This document shows positions 7,798-16,329 of a stretch of 16,489 nucleotides of DNA, in pieces. Source of the stretch: Rhodococcus sp. IITR03. GTDB taxonomy: Bacteria > Actinomycetota > Actinomycetes > Mycobacteriales > Mycobacteriaceae. The stretch is taken from NCBI GenBank assembly GCA_001017865.1, contig LATQ01000135.1, forward strand, positions 1 through 16,489. The letters are read 5' to 3'. Position 1 is the stretch's first letter. Each line of letters begins with the position of its first letter. Below the pieces are notes generated by a model. That model worked only from the letters and a program-made list of their open reading frames with translations. It searched no databases and was not told the origin of the DNA. Position numbers and translations under genes: made by a program.

Positions 7798-9277
7798 TCA
7801 CCAGGCGCCGGACCGAGCATGCTCTCCAGCCGCGCCGCGTCGACGGTCTCGACACCCGTATCGATCGCCACCGCCTCCGGCCACGGATCCCGCCGACGGA
7901 GTTGCTGTTCGAGCACAGCAGGGGTCGCATCGGAGGCATCGTCGCCGCGATCGGCGCGGGATGCCATCCGCTGCAACAGGATTCCCTTGTCCGCACGGCA
8001 CTCGATCTCGATCACGTCCACTGCGGCGCCGTCCGCGACCTTACGGGCCGCGTCGCGCTGCCCGGACGACAACCAGGTCGCGTCCAGCACGACGGATCGC
8101 CCGCGGGCAAGAGCGGTCTCGGCGCGGCGCAGCAGTTCCCCGTAGGTCGCCTCCGAATGCGCCGGTGCGTACAGACCGGCATCCGTACCGTCGCCGGTGC
8201 GGTCGGTGGGTTGCAGACCCGCCAACTCCTTGCGGACGACGTCGCTGCGCAGTACATCCGCTCCGAGATACGCACCGACCGTGCGCGACAGTGTCGTCTT
8301 GCCGGTCGCGGAGACACCACCGACGAGCACCATGCGCACACGTCCCCGGTCGAGATGTCCCTCGAGCAGCTCGACGAAACCGGTCGCCGTCTCCCGCGCC
8401 GCTGCATCACCCTGCTCGTAGCGCAGAGCGGTCACCTTCGCGCGCACCAAGCTCGATAGGCGATGTAGTGGTGCACGAGCGAGGAGGGCGGGTGATCGCC
8501 CGAGACCTCGCCGTACTGTTCGAGCAACCGCCGTGCCGCGGACTCGGCACCGAGACGTTCGAGATCCATTGCGAGGAAGGCAAGATCGAGTACTGCGTCG
8601 CCGTAGCGCAACTCGTCGTCGAACTCGAGGCAGTCGATGATGCGCGGACCGTCGTCGAGACAGAAGATGTCGTCGGCGAGCAGGTCGCCGTGTCCGTCCA
8701 CGGCCCGGCCCGCCGCGATGCGTTCGTCGAACAGCACCGTCCGACCGGCGAGGTAACGGTGCACGGACTCCCGGATCCGCGTCAACGCCCCGGCACGATC
8801 CGCCCCCACCTCCAGCCGGCCGAGATGGTCGAGACTGAGATCCCACAACTCGGCGACGAAATCCGCGGAGGCACACCGGTCGATCTCGGGACCGTGCGGC
8901 GAGGAGGCGTGCAGTGCGGCGACCTGCCGTGCCACCTCGTCGATCACCGCCGACACGTCCTCACCTCGACGGACCGCCGCGGCCAGGCGCCGGTCGTCGG
9001 GCAGCCTCACCATCTCGACGAGGTGCTCGCACAGCTGTCCGTCCGGGCCGTGGACGTCCGCGACACCCAGGTAGACGTCCGGTGCGAGACGCCGGTTGAG
9101 CTCCACCTCCCGGTGGCAGATCCGTTCGCGGGCCTCACGCGTGCGGTTGTCGAGGAAACCCAGGTCGAGCGGCTTCTTCAGCTTGTGCACGCGGTTGCCG
9201 ACGAAGAAGACCACCGACGAATGCGTCTCCCTCACCCCCGCGTAGCCGACACCCTCCGGTCCGGCACCTGTGGTCAC
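7798..9277 (-). CDS. APH-like phosphotransferase fused to AAA/gluconokinase-like kinase, Rv2004c-type (frame breaks)
   Basis: The corrected product is about 493 residues, close to the 498 of Rv2004c. The N-terminal part has ETHSSVVFFVGNRVHKLKKP and the aminoglycoside-phosphotransferase-like catalytic loop DGHGDLLADDIF with IIDCLEFDDELRYGDAVLDL. The C-terminal part is a P-loop kinase: VLVGGVSATGKTTLSR (Walker A), VVLDATWLSSGQRDAAR and IECRADKGILLQRMASRA. The frames join at about 8451 (loss of one base: CGAGC[C]TTGGTG in gene sense). A second, tentative break near 7805 is needed to reach TGA 7798-7800; without it the frame runs through the terminator into the Usp gene. GTG 9277 has GGAGG 5 nt upstream. 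Substrate unknown; the Rv2004c gene belongs to the DosR regulon. The tandem repeats at 9348-9416 lie upstream. Confidence 0.87.
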
Positions 9278-9347
9278 TGCGCCCTCCCTGCCGTCGGCGG
9301 ATCCCACCGAGTCGTCTCGTCCACCACATTGTCGTTCAGACACTCCC

Positions 9348-9416
9348 CCGGCGCATCCGCACAGCGCCGACCGGTGCATCCGCACAGCGCCCACCGGTGC
9401 ATCCGCACAGTGTGCG
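9348..9416. repeat. Three tandem 23-bp repeats with an internal dyad
   Basis: Three head-to-tail units start at 9348, 9371 and 9394. Copies 1 and 2 agree at 21 of 23 positions, copies 2 and 3 at 19 of 23. Each has the core GCATCCGCACAG; copies 2 and 3 contain GTGC-ATCC-GCAC, an exact inverted repeat with a 4-nt centre. They lie in the 217-bp gap between the divergent APH-AAA and plsB genes, 71 nt from the former start and 79 nt from the latter. The arrangement looks like three operator sites for a dimeric regulator. Confidence 0.75.
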
Positions 9417-9457
9417 CGTTCTCGTCCGGATCGCCCGAACGAACCGTCCGCGACAGG

Positions 9458-9463
9458 TAGCTT
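9458..9463 (+). promoter_or_regulatory. Possible -10 box (TAGCTT) for plsB
   Basis: TAGCTT fits TANNNT and would start transcription about 25 nt before ATG 9495. No matching -35 is seen, so this is tentative. The three 23-bp repeats would end about 40 nt upstream of it, a position suited to activator binding. Confidence 0.25.
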
Positions 9464-9494
9464 TCACACCGGGGCGACTTCTGGACGGGGTGAG

Positions 9495-11896
9495 ATGAGG
9501 AACGATCAACCGAGCCGGGTACGAGGAGACGACACCGTGCGGGCGGACGACGGACCCACGGTGGCGGTTGTCGCGTACACGACGGCTCTCGAGCGGACGA
9601 TGATCGAGGAGTGGCTGCGCTCGGACGAGCTTCCCGCCGAGTACCGCACGCCGACCCACCCCGAGTCGCTCGACCTCGACTCACGGGTGCTCACCGAGGA
9701 GCTCGTGACCCGCACCGACGATCCGCTGATCCTGCCCGTGCGGGTCGTGTGGCTCCCGGCAGAGCGCGACGGTGCGCGGCGTGTCCGGTTCTCCGACGTC
9801 CTCGCCCTCACGAACCCACGCAATCCGAATCTGCTGCTGCAGAAATGGCTCGTGCGCAAGGGCGCCGACCGCTACCGGATCGTCGTCGCGCAACCGGCCC
9901 GCCTGTCCGAACTGCGGGATGCGCTCAGGGTGGAGGGCAGTGACGGCGACGACGGGGCACTCGCACGGTACGTGACCCGTCGCGCCGTCGTCGCGCTCGA
10001 ACGCGCCGAGCGAGCGGTGATCGGCGACCGCTACAAGGTCCCGCGGCTCGTCGCCGCCCAGATCATGGACTCGCCGATCTTCCGGCGCCGTCTCGACGAG
10101 ATCGCCGCCGAGCACGGCCTCTCGCGCGCCGAGGTCGAGGCGCGGGCACGCAGTTCGCTCGACGAACTCGTGGCCGTGCAGTCACGACTGGTCACCGACC
10201 TGTTCACGCAGGCGATGCGGCCGCTGCACTCGTCGGCATGGACCGTGCACGCCGACGAGGCCGGTCTGCGCGCACTGCGCGAGTCCAACCGCCGGTACTC
10301 CCTGGTCTTCCTCCCCTCGCACCGGTCCTACGCCGATGCCTTCGTGCTGGGCGACATCCTGGCGGCGAACGACTTTCCCGGCAACCACATCATGGGCGGA
10401 GCCAACCTCACCTTCTGGCCGATCGGTCCCGTCGCCCGCCGCACCGGCACGGTGTTCATCCGGCGCAGCTTCGCCGACGACGACGTCTACAAGGCCGCAC
10501 TTGAGGAGTACTTCGCGTTTCTGCTGAGCAAGCGGTTCAACCTCGAGTGGTATTTCGAGGGTGGCCGGACCCGGACCGGCAAGCTCCGGGTCCCGCGCTA
10601 CGGGCTGCTCAGCTACGTGGCCAACGCGATCCGCGGCGGACGGGTCGAGGACGCGATGCTGGTGCCGGTCTCGATCACCTACGAAGGGCTCGCCGAGGTC
10701 GCGGCGGTCGCCGCCGAACAGACCGGCGCGACGAAGAAACCCGAAGGCCTGGGATGGCTCGTGCGCTACGCCCGCAATCAGCGCAAGCGGGCCGGGAACG
10801 TGTACGTGCGGTTCGGCGATCCCGTGTCGATGCGCGAACTGCTGGTCGCCGGCGGGGATCCGGACCTGACCGCACCGGCGCTGGCAGCCGACCCGTCCGC
10901 GGCGCCGACGGATTCCGAGGAGATACGGGCGCTGCGCCGCAAGGCGCTGCAGAAGGTCGCCTTCGAAGTCGCGGTCGGCATCAACTGCAACACTCCGGTG
11001 ACGGTGAACTGCCTGGTCACCCTGGCCCTGCTCGGTGTGCGCGACCGTTCGCTGACGCTCGAGGAGGTGCGGGCCGTGATCGCACCTGTCCGCCGCTATC
11101 TCGATCGCCGCGGTGTCCCGCAGGGCGGCCTCCACATCCTCGACGTCGAGGGTGGTCTCGAGGACGTGCTCTCGTCGCTCTCCCACGCGGGCGTGGTGAC
11201 CACCTACGCCGGCGGGAGGAACCGGTCTACTCGATCCAGCCGGGTCAGCATCTCGTCGCGGCGTTCTACCGCAACAGCGGTGTGCACTGGTTCGTCAACC
11301 GGTCGATCATGGAGCTGGCCATCCTCTACGCGCACGCCAATCCCGGCGACGATCCTGCGCGGGTGGCGTGGGAGGAGGTGAAGAACCTGCGCGACCTGCT
11401 GAAGTTCGAGTTCTTCTTCCCCGACCGCGACACCTTCGAGGCCCAGATGCGCGACGAGCTGGCCTGGCTCGTCCCGTCCTGGGGCGACACGCTGCCGACG
11501 AAGGACGAAGCCCTGACCGGTCTCGTCGAGACCGGCTTCTTCATGTCGCACCGCACGCTGCGGTCGTTCTTCGACGCGCAGCTCGTCGTCGCCGAGCGCC
11601 TCGCCGTCCGGGACCCGGAGCTCGAGGTCGACCGCGCCGCCTTCCTGTCGGAGTGTGTCGCGGTGGGTCGGCAGATGCTGCTGCAGCGCCGCCTGTACGG
11701 GCCGGAATCGGTGTCGTCGGAGTTGTTCGCGTCCGCGCTCGAGCTGGCGCGCAATCGAGGACTGCTCGACCACGACGAGGACCCCGAGATCGTCCGCGAG
11801 CGCAGGAAGGCCTTCGCAACGGAGCTGTCGGAGTTGGCCCAGCGGGTCGCGCTGGCCGAGTCGCTCGACGTGTCGAACAGAAAGGTGGAACGGTGA
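9495..11896 (+). CDS. plsB: Glycerol-3-phosphate acyltransferase, PlsB2-type (one frame break)
   Basis: The corrected product is about 800 residues, as in mycobacterial PlsB2. The acyltransferase motifs are in order: HRSYAD (HX4D, about residue 275), GTVFIRRSF, FEGGRTRTGK and VPVSITYEG. The N-terminal region (VPVRVVWLP-like segment PVRVVWLPAERD, YKVPRLVAAQIM) and long helical C-terminus (AAFYRNSGVHWFVNRSIMELA, LRDLLKFEFFFPDRD) also fit. It acylates glycerol-3-phosphate at the membrane, the first step of phospholipid and triacylglycerol synthesis. The break at 11214-11216 fits GGG for GGGG, restoring YAGGEEPVYSI. ATG 9495 is used; it has no strong ribosome binding site, and GTG 9538 with GAGGAG upstream is an alternative. 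The stop overlaps the next start (GTGA). Confidence 0.93.
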
Positions 11897-13320
11897 ACCT
11901 CGAGCAGGCCCTCGAACGGGTGCGCACGGGTCCACAGGGACCCGAAGTGGCGGCCTTCTTCGATTTCGACGGCACCATCGTGCACGGCTTCTCCGGTGTC
12001 CACTTCTTCCGCGACCGGGTGCTCGCCGGGAAGGTCTCCGCATCCGAACTGGCCGCGACGATGATCAACGGAATCCGCGGGACGGAGACCGAGGAGGACT
12101 TCGAACGCTTCGTCGCGATCGCCTTCAAGGCGTGGCGCGGTCACACCGAGGACGAGCTCTACGAGATCGGCCGCCGGTTGTTCATGACGACGATCGCGGG
12201 ACACCTGTATCCGGAGGCGTGGCAACTCATCGGCGCGCACCAGAACGCGGGCCACACGGTGGTGATCGCCTCGTCGGCGTCCCGCTACCAGATCCAGGCC
12301 GCCGGGGACGCGCTGGGCGTCGAGCACATCCTGTTCACCCCGCTCGAGGTCGAGAACGGTGTGCTCACCGGGCGGGTCGACGGGAAATCGTTGTGGCGCA
12401 GCGGCAAAGCGGAGGCGGCACGCAATTTCGTCGAGACACACGGCATCGACGCCGAGGCCAGCTACACCTATTCCAACGGTGGTGAGGACGTGGATTTCCT
12501 GGCCGTCGCCGGCAACCCCACCGCCACGAATCCCGATCGCACTCTCACCCGCGTCGCCATCGAACGCGAGTGGCCGATCATGCGGTTCCGGCCGCGCGCA
12601 CGCCGGCGCCCGCGAACTCGTCCGCACCGCCGCCGCCTACGGCGGAATGTTCGGCTCGGTGTGGACGGGTCTCGGACTCGGCCTGATCAACCGCAGCCGC
12701 AAGACCGCGCTGGACTCGATCATCAGCATCGGCACCGAGGTTTCCCTGGCCCTGGCCGGAGTGGACGTACGCATCGTGGGGGAAGCGAATGCGTGGGCCG
12801 CCCGGCCGGCGGTGTTCATCTTCAACCACCAGAGTCAGCTCGACCCGGTGGTGCTGGCCAAGGTCCTGAGGCAGGATTTCACGGGTGTGACGAAGAAGGA
12901 GATGGCCAACGACCCGCTGTTCGGGCCGCTCCTGCGGTTCGTCGGCGCCACTTTCGTCGACCGCACGAACACCGAACGGGCGGTAGCGGCGCTCGGACCC
13001 GTCGTCGACACCCTCCGCGAGGGGACGTCGATCGTCATCGCCCCCGAGGCACGCGCTCGCTGACCCCGGCGATCGGCAGGTTCAAGAAGGGCGCCTTCCA
13101 CATCGCGATGCAGGCCGGTGTGCCGATCGTGCCGGTCGTGATCCGCAACGCCGGCGAGATCCTGTGGAAGCACTCGACCCTGCTGCGGTCGGGCACCGTC
13201 GACGTGGCGGTGCTCGAACCGATCGACGTGAGCGAGTGGTCGCGGGAGAACCTCGACGAGCACATCGCCGAGGTCGAGGACCTCTACCGCCGCACGCTGT
13301 CGAGCTGGCCCACCGAATAG
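11893..13320 (+). CDS. plsC: Bifunctional HAD-IB phosphatase / 1-acylglycerol-3-phosphate acyltransferase (two frame breaks)
   Basis: The corrected product is about 476 residues. The N-terminal HAD domain has FFDFDGTIVHGF (DxDGT), VIASSASRYQIQAA and, near residue 195, YSNGGEDVDFL followed by GNPTATNPD; the S-N in place of the usual S-D of the last HAD motif is notable. The C-terminal PlsC domain has FNHQSQLDPVVL (HX4D), FVGATFVDRTN and PE[G]TRS-TPAIGRFKKGAF. One break (12593-12598) fits (CG)3 for (CG)4 and restores RPRAHAGARELV; the other (13048-13049) falls exactly in the acyltransferase EGTRS motif and fits GG for GGG. PlsC makes phosphatidic acid from lysophosphatidic acid. The GTG start overlaps the plsB stop by 4 nt, so translation is coupled, as expected for consecutive pathway steps. 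The pair resembles Rv2482c/Rv2483c. Confidence 0.92.
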   Translation: MNLEQALERVRTGPQGPEVAAFFDFDGTIVHGFSGVHFFRDRVLAGKVSASELAATMINGIRGTETEEDFERFVAIAFKAWRGHTEDELYEIGRRLFMTTIAGHLYPEAWQLIGAHQNAGHTVVIASSASRYQIQAAGDALGVEHILFTPLEVENGVLTGRVDGKSLWRSGKAEAARNFVETHGIDAEASYTYSNGGEDVDFLAVAGNPTATNPDRTLTRVAIEREWPIMRFRPRARRRPRTRPHRRRLRRNVRLGVDGSRTRPDQPQPQDRAGLDHQHRHRGFPGPGRSGRTHRGGSECVGRPAGGVHLQPPESARPGGAGQGPEAGFHGCDEEGDGQRPAVRAAPAVRRRHFRRPHEHRTGGSGARTRRRHPPRGDVDRHRPRGTRSLTPAIGRFKKGAFHIAMQAGVPIVPVVIRNAGEILWKHSTLLRSGTVDVAVLEPIDVSEWSRENLDEHIAEVEDLYRRTLSSWPTE

Positions 13321-14440
13321 ATGACGAACGAGACCGTGACACCCGAGGAGCCGGACGACGACGGAGCCGACGAGAGCCCGAACGGTGAGAACGGGCCGCT
13401 CACCCCGAAGCGACGCCGGTATCTCAAATGGATCGTCGGCGCGCTGCTCGTCGTGGTGCTCACCGTCGAGATCGTGCTCGTGTGGCCGGAGCTGTCCGAC
13501 AGCGTCCGCGGCCTCGGACACCTGTACTGGTGGTGGGTCCTCGCGGCGGTGTGCGCGTCGATGGCGGAGATGTCGACCTTCGCACGGGTGCAGCGGGCGC
13601 TGCTGTCCGCGGCGGGTGTGAAGGTCTCACAACGGCAATCGCTTTCGGTGGCACTCGCGGCGAACTCCATGAGCGTGACCCTCCCGGGCGGACCGGTGGT
13701 CGGGACGACCTTCACCTACCGGCAGATGCGTCACTGGGGTGCCTCGCCGGTGGTGTCGACCTGGCAGCTGGTCATGGCCGGTCTCCTGCAGGCTGCCGGA
13801 CTCGCCCTGCTGGGCCTCGTCGGCGCTCTGCTCGTCGGCGCCAGCAACAACCCGTTCTCACTGATCTTCTCGATCGGCGGCCTGTTGCTGCTGGTCGTGC
13901 TCATCCAGTACGCGGCGGGCAATCCGGGTTCGTTCGAATCGATCGGACTGATCGCCCTGAGGAGCCTGAACCGGCTGCGGAAGAAGCCCGAACAAGCGGG
14001 GGCGCGGGCGTGGCGGAAGATCGTCGGCCAGTTGAGCGCGGTGCAACTCGACCGTCCGCATGCGGCCCGTGCGTTCGGGTGGTCGGTGAGCAACTGGGTG
14101 TGCGACGGTGCGTGCCTGGCGTTCGCCGCGTACGCCGTCGGTGCGCGCCGAGCTGGCAGGGATCGCGGTGGCCTACGCGGCCGGGACCGCCACCAGCCGT
14201 GCCATCCCGCTACTCCCCGCCGGTCTGGGTGTCATGGACGCCGTGCTGGTCCCGGCGCTCACCGCCTCCGGCATGACCGGCGCGCAGGCCCTGTCGGCGG
14301 TGGTCGTCTACCGGTTGATCAGTTTCGTGCTCGTCGCTGCGATCGGCTGGATCGTTTTCGCATTCCGCTATCGGAACGTCGGCGAGGAGGAGGACGAGGA
14401 CGAGACTCCCCCGGACCTGCGGCTCTGGGACGACGACTGA
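13321..14440 (+). CDS. Lysylphosphatidylglycerol synthase-type membrane protein, YbhN/UPF0104-like (one frame break)
   Basis: The corrected product is about 373 residues. A charged acidic N-terminus (about 30 residues) precedes a chain of hydrophobic segments: WIVGALLVVVLTVEIVLVW, YWWWVLAAVCASMAEM, LVMAGLLQAAGLALLGLVGA, FSIGGLLLLVVLIQYA and, after the break, VVVYRLISFVLVAAIGWIVF. LAANSMSVTLPGG and ATSRAIPLLPAGLGVMDAVL match the paired loop motifs of the flippase-like YbhN/MprF membrane domain. The break at 14143-14148 fits loss of one CG, restoring VGARAELAGIAVAYAAG. No lysyl-transferase domain is present, so it is not a full MprF. It starts directly after the plsC stop and probably belongs to the same operon, suggesting phospholipid handling or export (inference). 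The C-terminal tail is strongly acidic. Confidence 0.85.
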
Positions 14441-14483
14441 AGGCGCCGACCCGAAAAGATCGCCCGCGCGCCGGTCGGGGCGC

Positions 14484-14489
14484 TAGCGT
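14484..14489 (+). promoter_or_regulatory. Possible -10 box (TAGCGT) for the transporter operon
   Basis: TAGCGT fits TANNNT and lies 35 nt before the GTG of the transporter, in the 84-nt gap after the membrane protein gene. No clear -35 is present. Confidence 0.3.
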
Positions 14490-14491
14490 TG

Positions 14492-14515
14492 TCCTCCATC
14501 CGAATGAATGGAGGG
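14492..14515 (+). promoter_or_regulatory. Inverted repeat covering the transporter ribosome binding site
   Basis: CCTCCAT (14493-14499) pairs exactly with ATGGAGG (14508-14514) around an 8-nt loop. The right arm contains GGAGGG (14510-14515), the likely ribosome binding site 9 nt before GTG 14525. Either the RNA hairpin masks the site or the dyad is a DNA operator overlapping the transcription start. Confidence 0.45.
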
Positions 14516-14524
14516 ACGAGGTCC

Positions 14525-16128
14525 GTGGCACAGCACGAGGTCACACGTAAACGGGAGGTCTGGTCGGGCCGGTCGGTGTTCATCATGGCCGCAATCGGCT
14601 CGGCGGTCGGACTCGGCAACATCTGGCGCTTCCCGTACATCGCTTACGAGAACGGTGGTGGCGCATTCCTGATCCCGTATCTGGTCGCGCTGCTGACCGC
14701 GGGTATCCCCCTTCTCCTGGTCGACTACGCGATCGGGCACAAGTTCCGCGGCTCGCCGCCGCTGGCCTTCCGCAGACTGCGCCGCGGCGCGAGTTCATCG
14801 GCTGGTGGCAGGTGCTGGTGTGCTTCGTCATCGGCGTGTACTACGCGGTGATCGTGGCTTGGGCCGCACGGTACACCTTCTTCTCGATCACCGAGGCCTG
14901 GGGCGACGATCCCGAAGGCTTCTTCATGAGTTCGTTCCTGAACCAGGACACCGATGCGACCTTCGGCCTGAGCTTCGTGCCGGGCGTCGCGTGGACGCTG
15001 CTGCTGGTCTGGATCGCGACGCTCGCGGTGCTCGCTCTCGGCGTCCAGCGCGGTATCGGCAACGCCAACCGGTTCTTCGTGCCGTTGCTGGTCCTGCTGT
15101 TCGGTGCGCTCGTCGTCCGGTCGCTGACCCTCGACGGCGCGACCACCGGTCTCGATGCGTTCTTCACCCCGAACTGGTCGGCGTTGACCGACACCGGGGT
15201 GTGGATCGCGGCGTACGCGCAGATCTTCTTCTCGCTGTCCGTCGCCTTCGGCATCATGGTGACCTATGCGTCGTACCTCAAGCGCAAGACGAACCTCACC
15301 GGTTCGGGTCTCGTGGTCGGGTTCTCGAACTCGAGCTTCGAGGTGCTCGCCGGCATCGGTGTCTTCTCCGCTCTCGGCTTCATGGCCCAGGCGCAGGGTG
15401 TCGAGGTCGGTGAGGTGGTCGCCGGCGGTATCGGTCTCGCCTTCATCGCCTTCCCGACGATCGTCTCGGAGATGCCCGGCGGCCCGCTCTTCGGCGTGCT
15501 GTTCTTCGGCTCGCTGGTCTTCGCCGGATTCACGTCGATGATCAGCATCATCCAGGTGACCGTTTCGGCCTTCCAGGACAAGACGGGCCTCGGCCGGGTG
15601 CCCGCCGTTCTCGCCATCGGTGGTGTGTCGGCGATCGTGTCGCTGCTGCTCTTCCCCACCACCACCGGCCTGAACACCCTCGACGTGGTGGACCGCTTCG
15701 CGAACCAGTTCGGCATCGTGGGTGTCGCCTTCGTGGCGCTCGTGGTGGTCGCGTGGATCTATCGTCGTCTGCCCGAACTCCGCGACCACCTCAACTCGGT
15801 GTCGTCGTTCAAGGTCGGCACGGGCTGGATGGTGTTCACGGGCATCATCACCCCGCTCGTCCTCGGCTACATGCTGTTCAGCGAGATCCGCGACCGTGTC
15901 CGCGACGGCTACGGCGGTCTTCCCGACAGCCTGGTCACGGCTTTCGGGTGGAGCGTGCAGGCCGGCGTGATCATCCTCGCCGTCCTCCTGACGTTCATCC
16001 CGTGGCGCAGGGGAATCGACGAGGAATACGAGCTGGACGAAAACCGTCCGCTCGCGTCCGCCCAGGCGCCTGCTTCGTCCGGCGATCCCTCGCCCGGACC
16101 CGACTCGTCCACCGGAGGTACCCGATGA
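14525..16128 (+). CDS. metP: NSS-family sodium-dependent amino acid transporter, MetP-like (one frame break)
   Basis: The corrected product is about 534 residues with roughly 11-12 membrane segments. TM1 carries the hallmark of neurotransmitter:sodium symporters, [20 protein letters not shown] followed by [10 protein letters not shown]. Later segments include [20 protein letters not shown] (TM6-like region), [19 protein letters not shown] and [18 protein letters not shown]. The break near 14789-14791 fits loss of one G, restoring [22 protein letters not shown] 14525 follows GGAGGG by 9 nt. The C-terminal 40 residues are hydrophilic and end GGTR. The stop overlaps the start of a MetS-like small subunit (ATGA), the arrangement of the methionine/alanine importer MetPS of Corynebacterium; methionine or alanine uptake coupled to Na+ is therefore the best guess. 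Confidence 0.9.
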
Positions 16129-16231
16129 GCACAGCGGCCGTCGCATGATGATTCTCGCCCTCGTCACGCTGTGGGGCGGTCTCCTGCTGAGCATCCTGCA
16201 TCTGCGAAAGCATCCGGACGATCCGGACTGA
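16125..16231 (+). CDS. metS: MetS-like small subunit of an NSS amino acid importer (one frame break)
   Basis: The corrected product is only 35 residues: MSTAAVA, a single membrane segment MMILALVTLWGGLLLSILHL, and the basic-acidic tail RKHPDDPD. This matches the tiny subunit that accompanies MetP-type transporters and is needed for transport by MetPS. ATG 16125 overlaps the metP stop (ATGA) and has GGAGG 6 nt upstream, so it is translationally coupled. The frame is broken after MSTAAVA at 16144/16145 (GTCGC[G]ATGATG); without correction only a 7-residue peptide would be made, and the membrane segment could start at ATG 16145 or 16148. It is too short for ordinary ORF cut-offs. Confidence 0.78.
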
Positions 16232-16241
16232 TCATCTGCAC

Positions 16242-16265
16242 AACCGACCCACATGGGTGTCGGTT
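16242..16265 (+). terminator. Stem-loop after metS
   Basis: AACCGAC (16242-16248) pairs with GTCGGTT (16259-16265) over a 10-nt loop that itself has CCC/GGG. It is the first of two stems following the operon. Confidence 0.45.
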
Positions 16266-16278
16266 CGGTAACACCACG

Positions 16279-16306
16279 GGGCGGCGCTCTGGCCGGAGCG
16301 CCGCCC
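16279..16306 (+). terminator. Strong 11-bp GC terminator of the transporter operon
   Basis: GGGCGGCGCTC (16279-16289) and its exact complement (16296-16306) enclose TGGCCG and are followed by TTGTGG. The high stability and position 48 nt after metS make it the main transcription terminator of the operon, though the T tract is minimal. Confidence 0.7.
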
Positions 16307-16329
16307 TTGTGGTCTCCTGGAACGGTCGT

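Noticed and set aside
9348..9416. CRISPR array
   Set aside because: The units are directly adjacent, with no unique spacers, only three copies are present, and there are no cas genes.
7697..9460. A 587-codon open frame on the plus strand
   Set aside because: It is antisense to the APH-AAA gene, which has Walker A and HGD motifs, and has no recognisable domain or ribosome binding site.
13321..14440. Full MprF lysylphosphatidylglycerol synthase
   Set aside because: Only the membrane domain is present; the cytoplasmic aminoacyl-transferase domain is missing, since the gene stops after the last membrane segment.
14725..16254. A 509-codon open frame on the minus strand
   Set aside because: It lies opposite the NSS transporter and metS. 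Its very His/Asp/Glu/Arg-rich composition is a by-product of the hydrophobic codons on the other strand.
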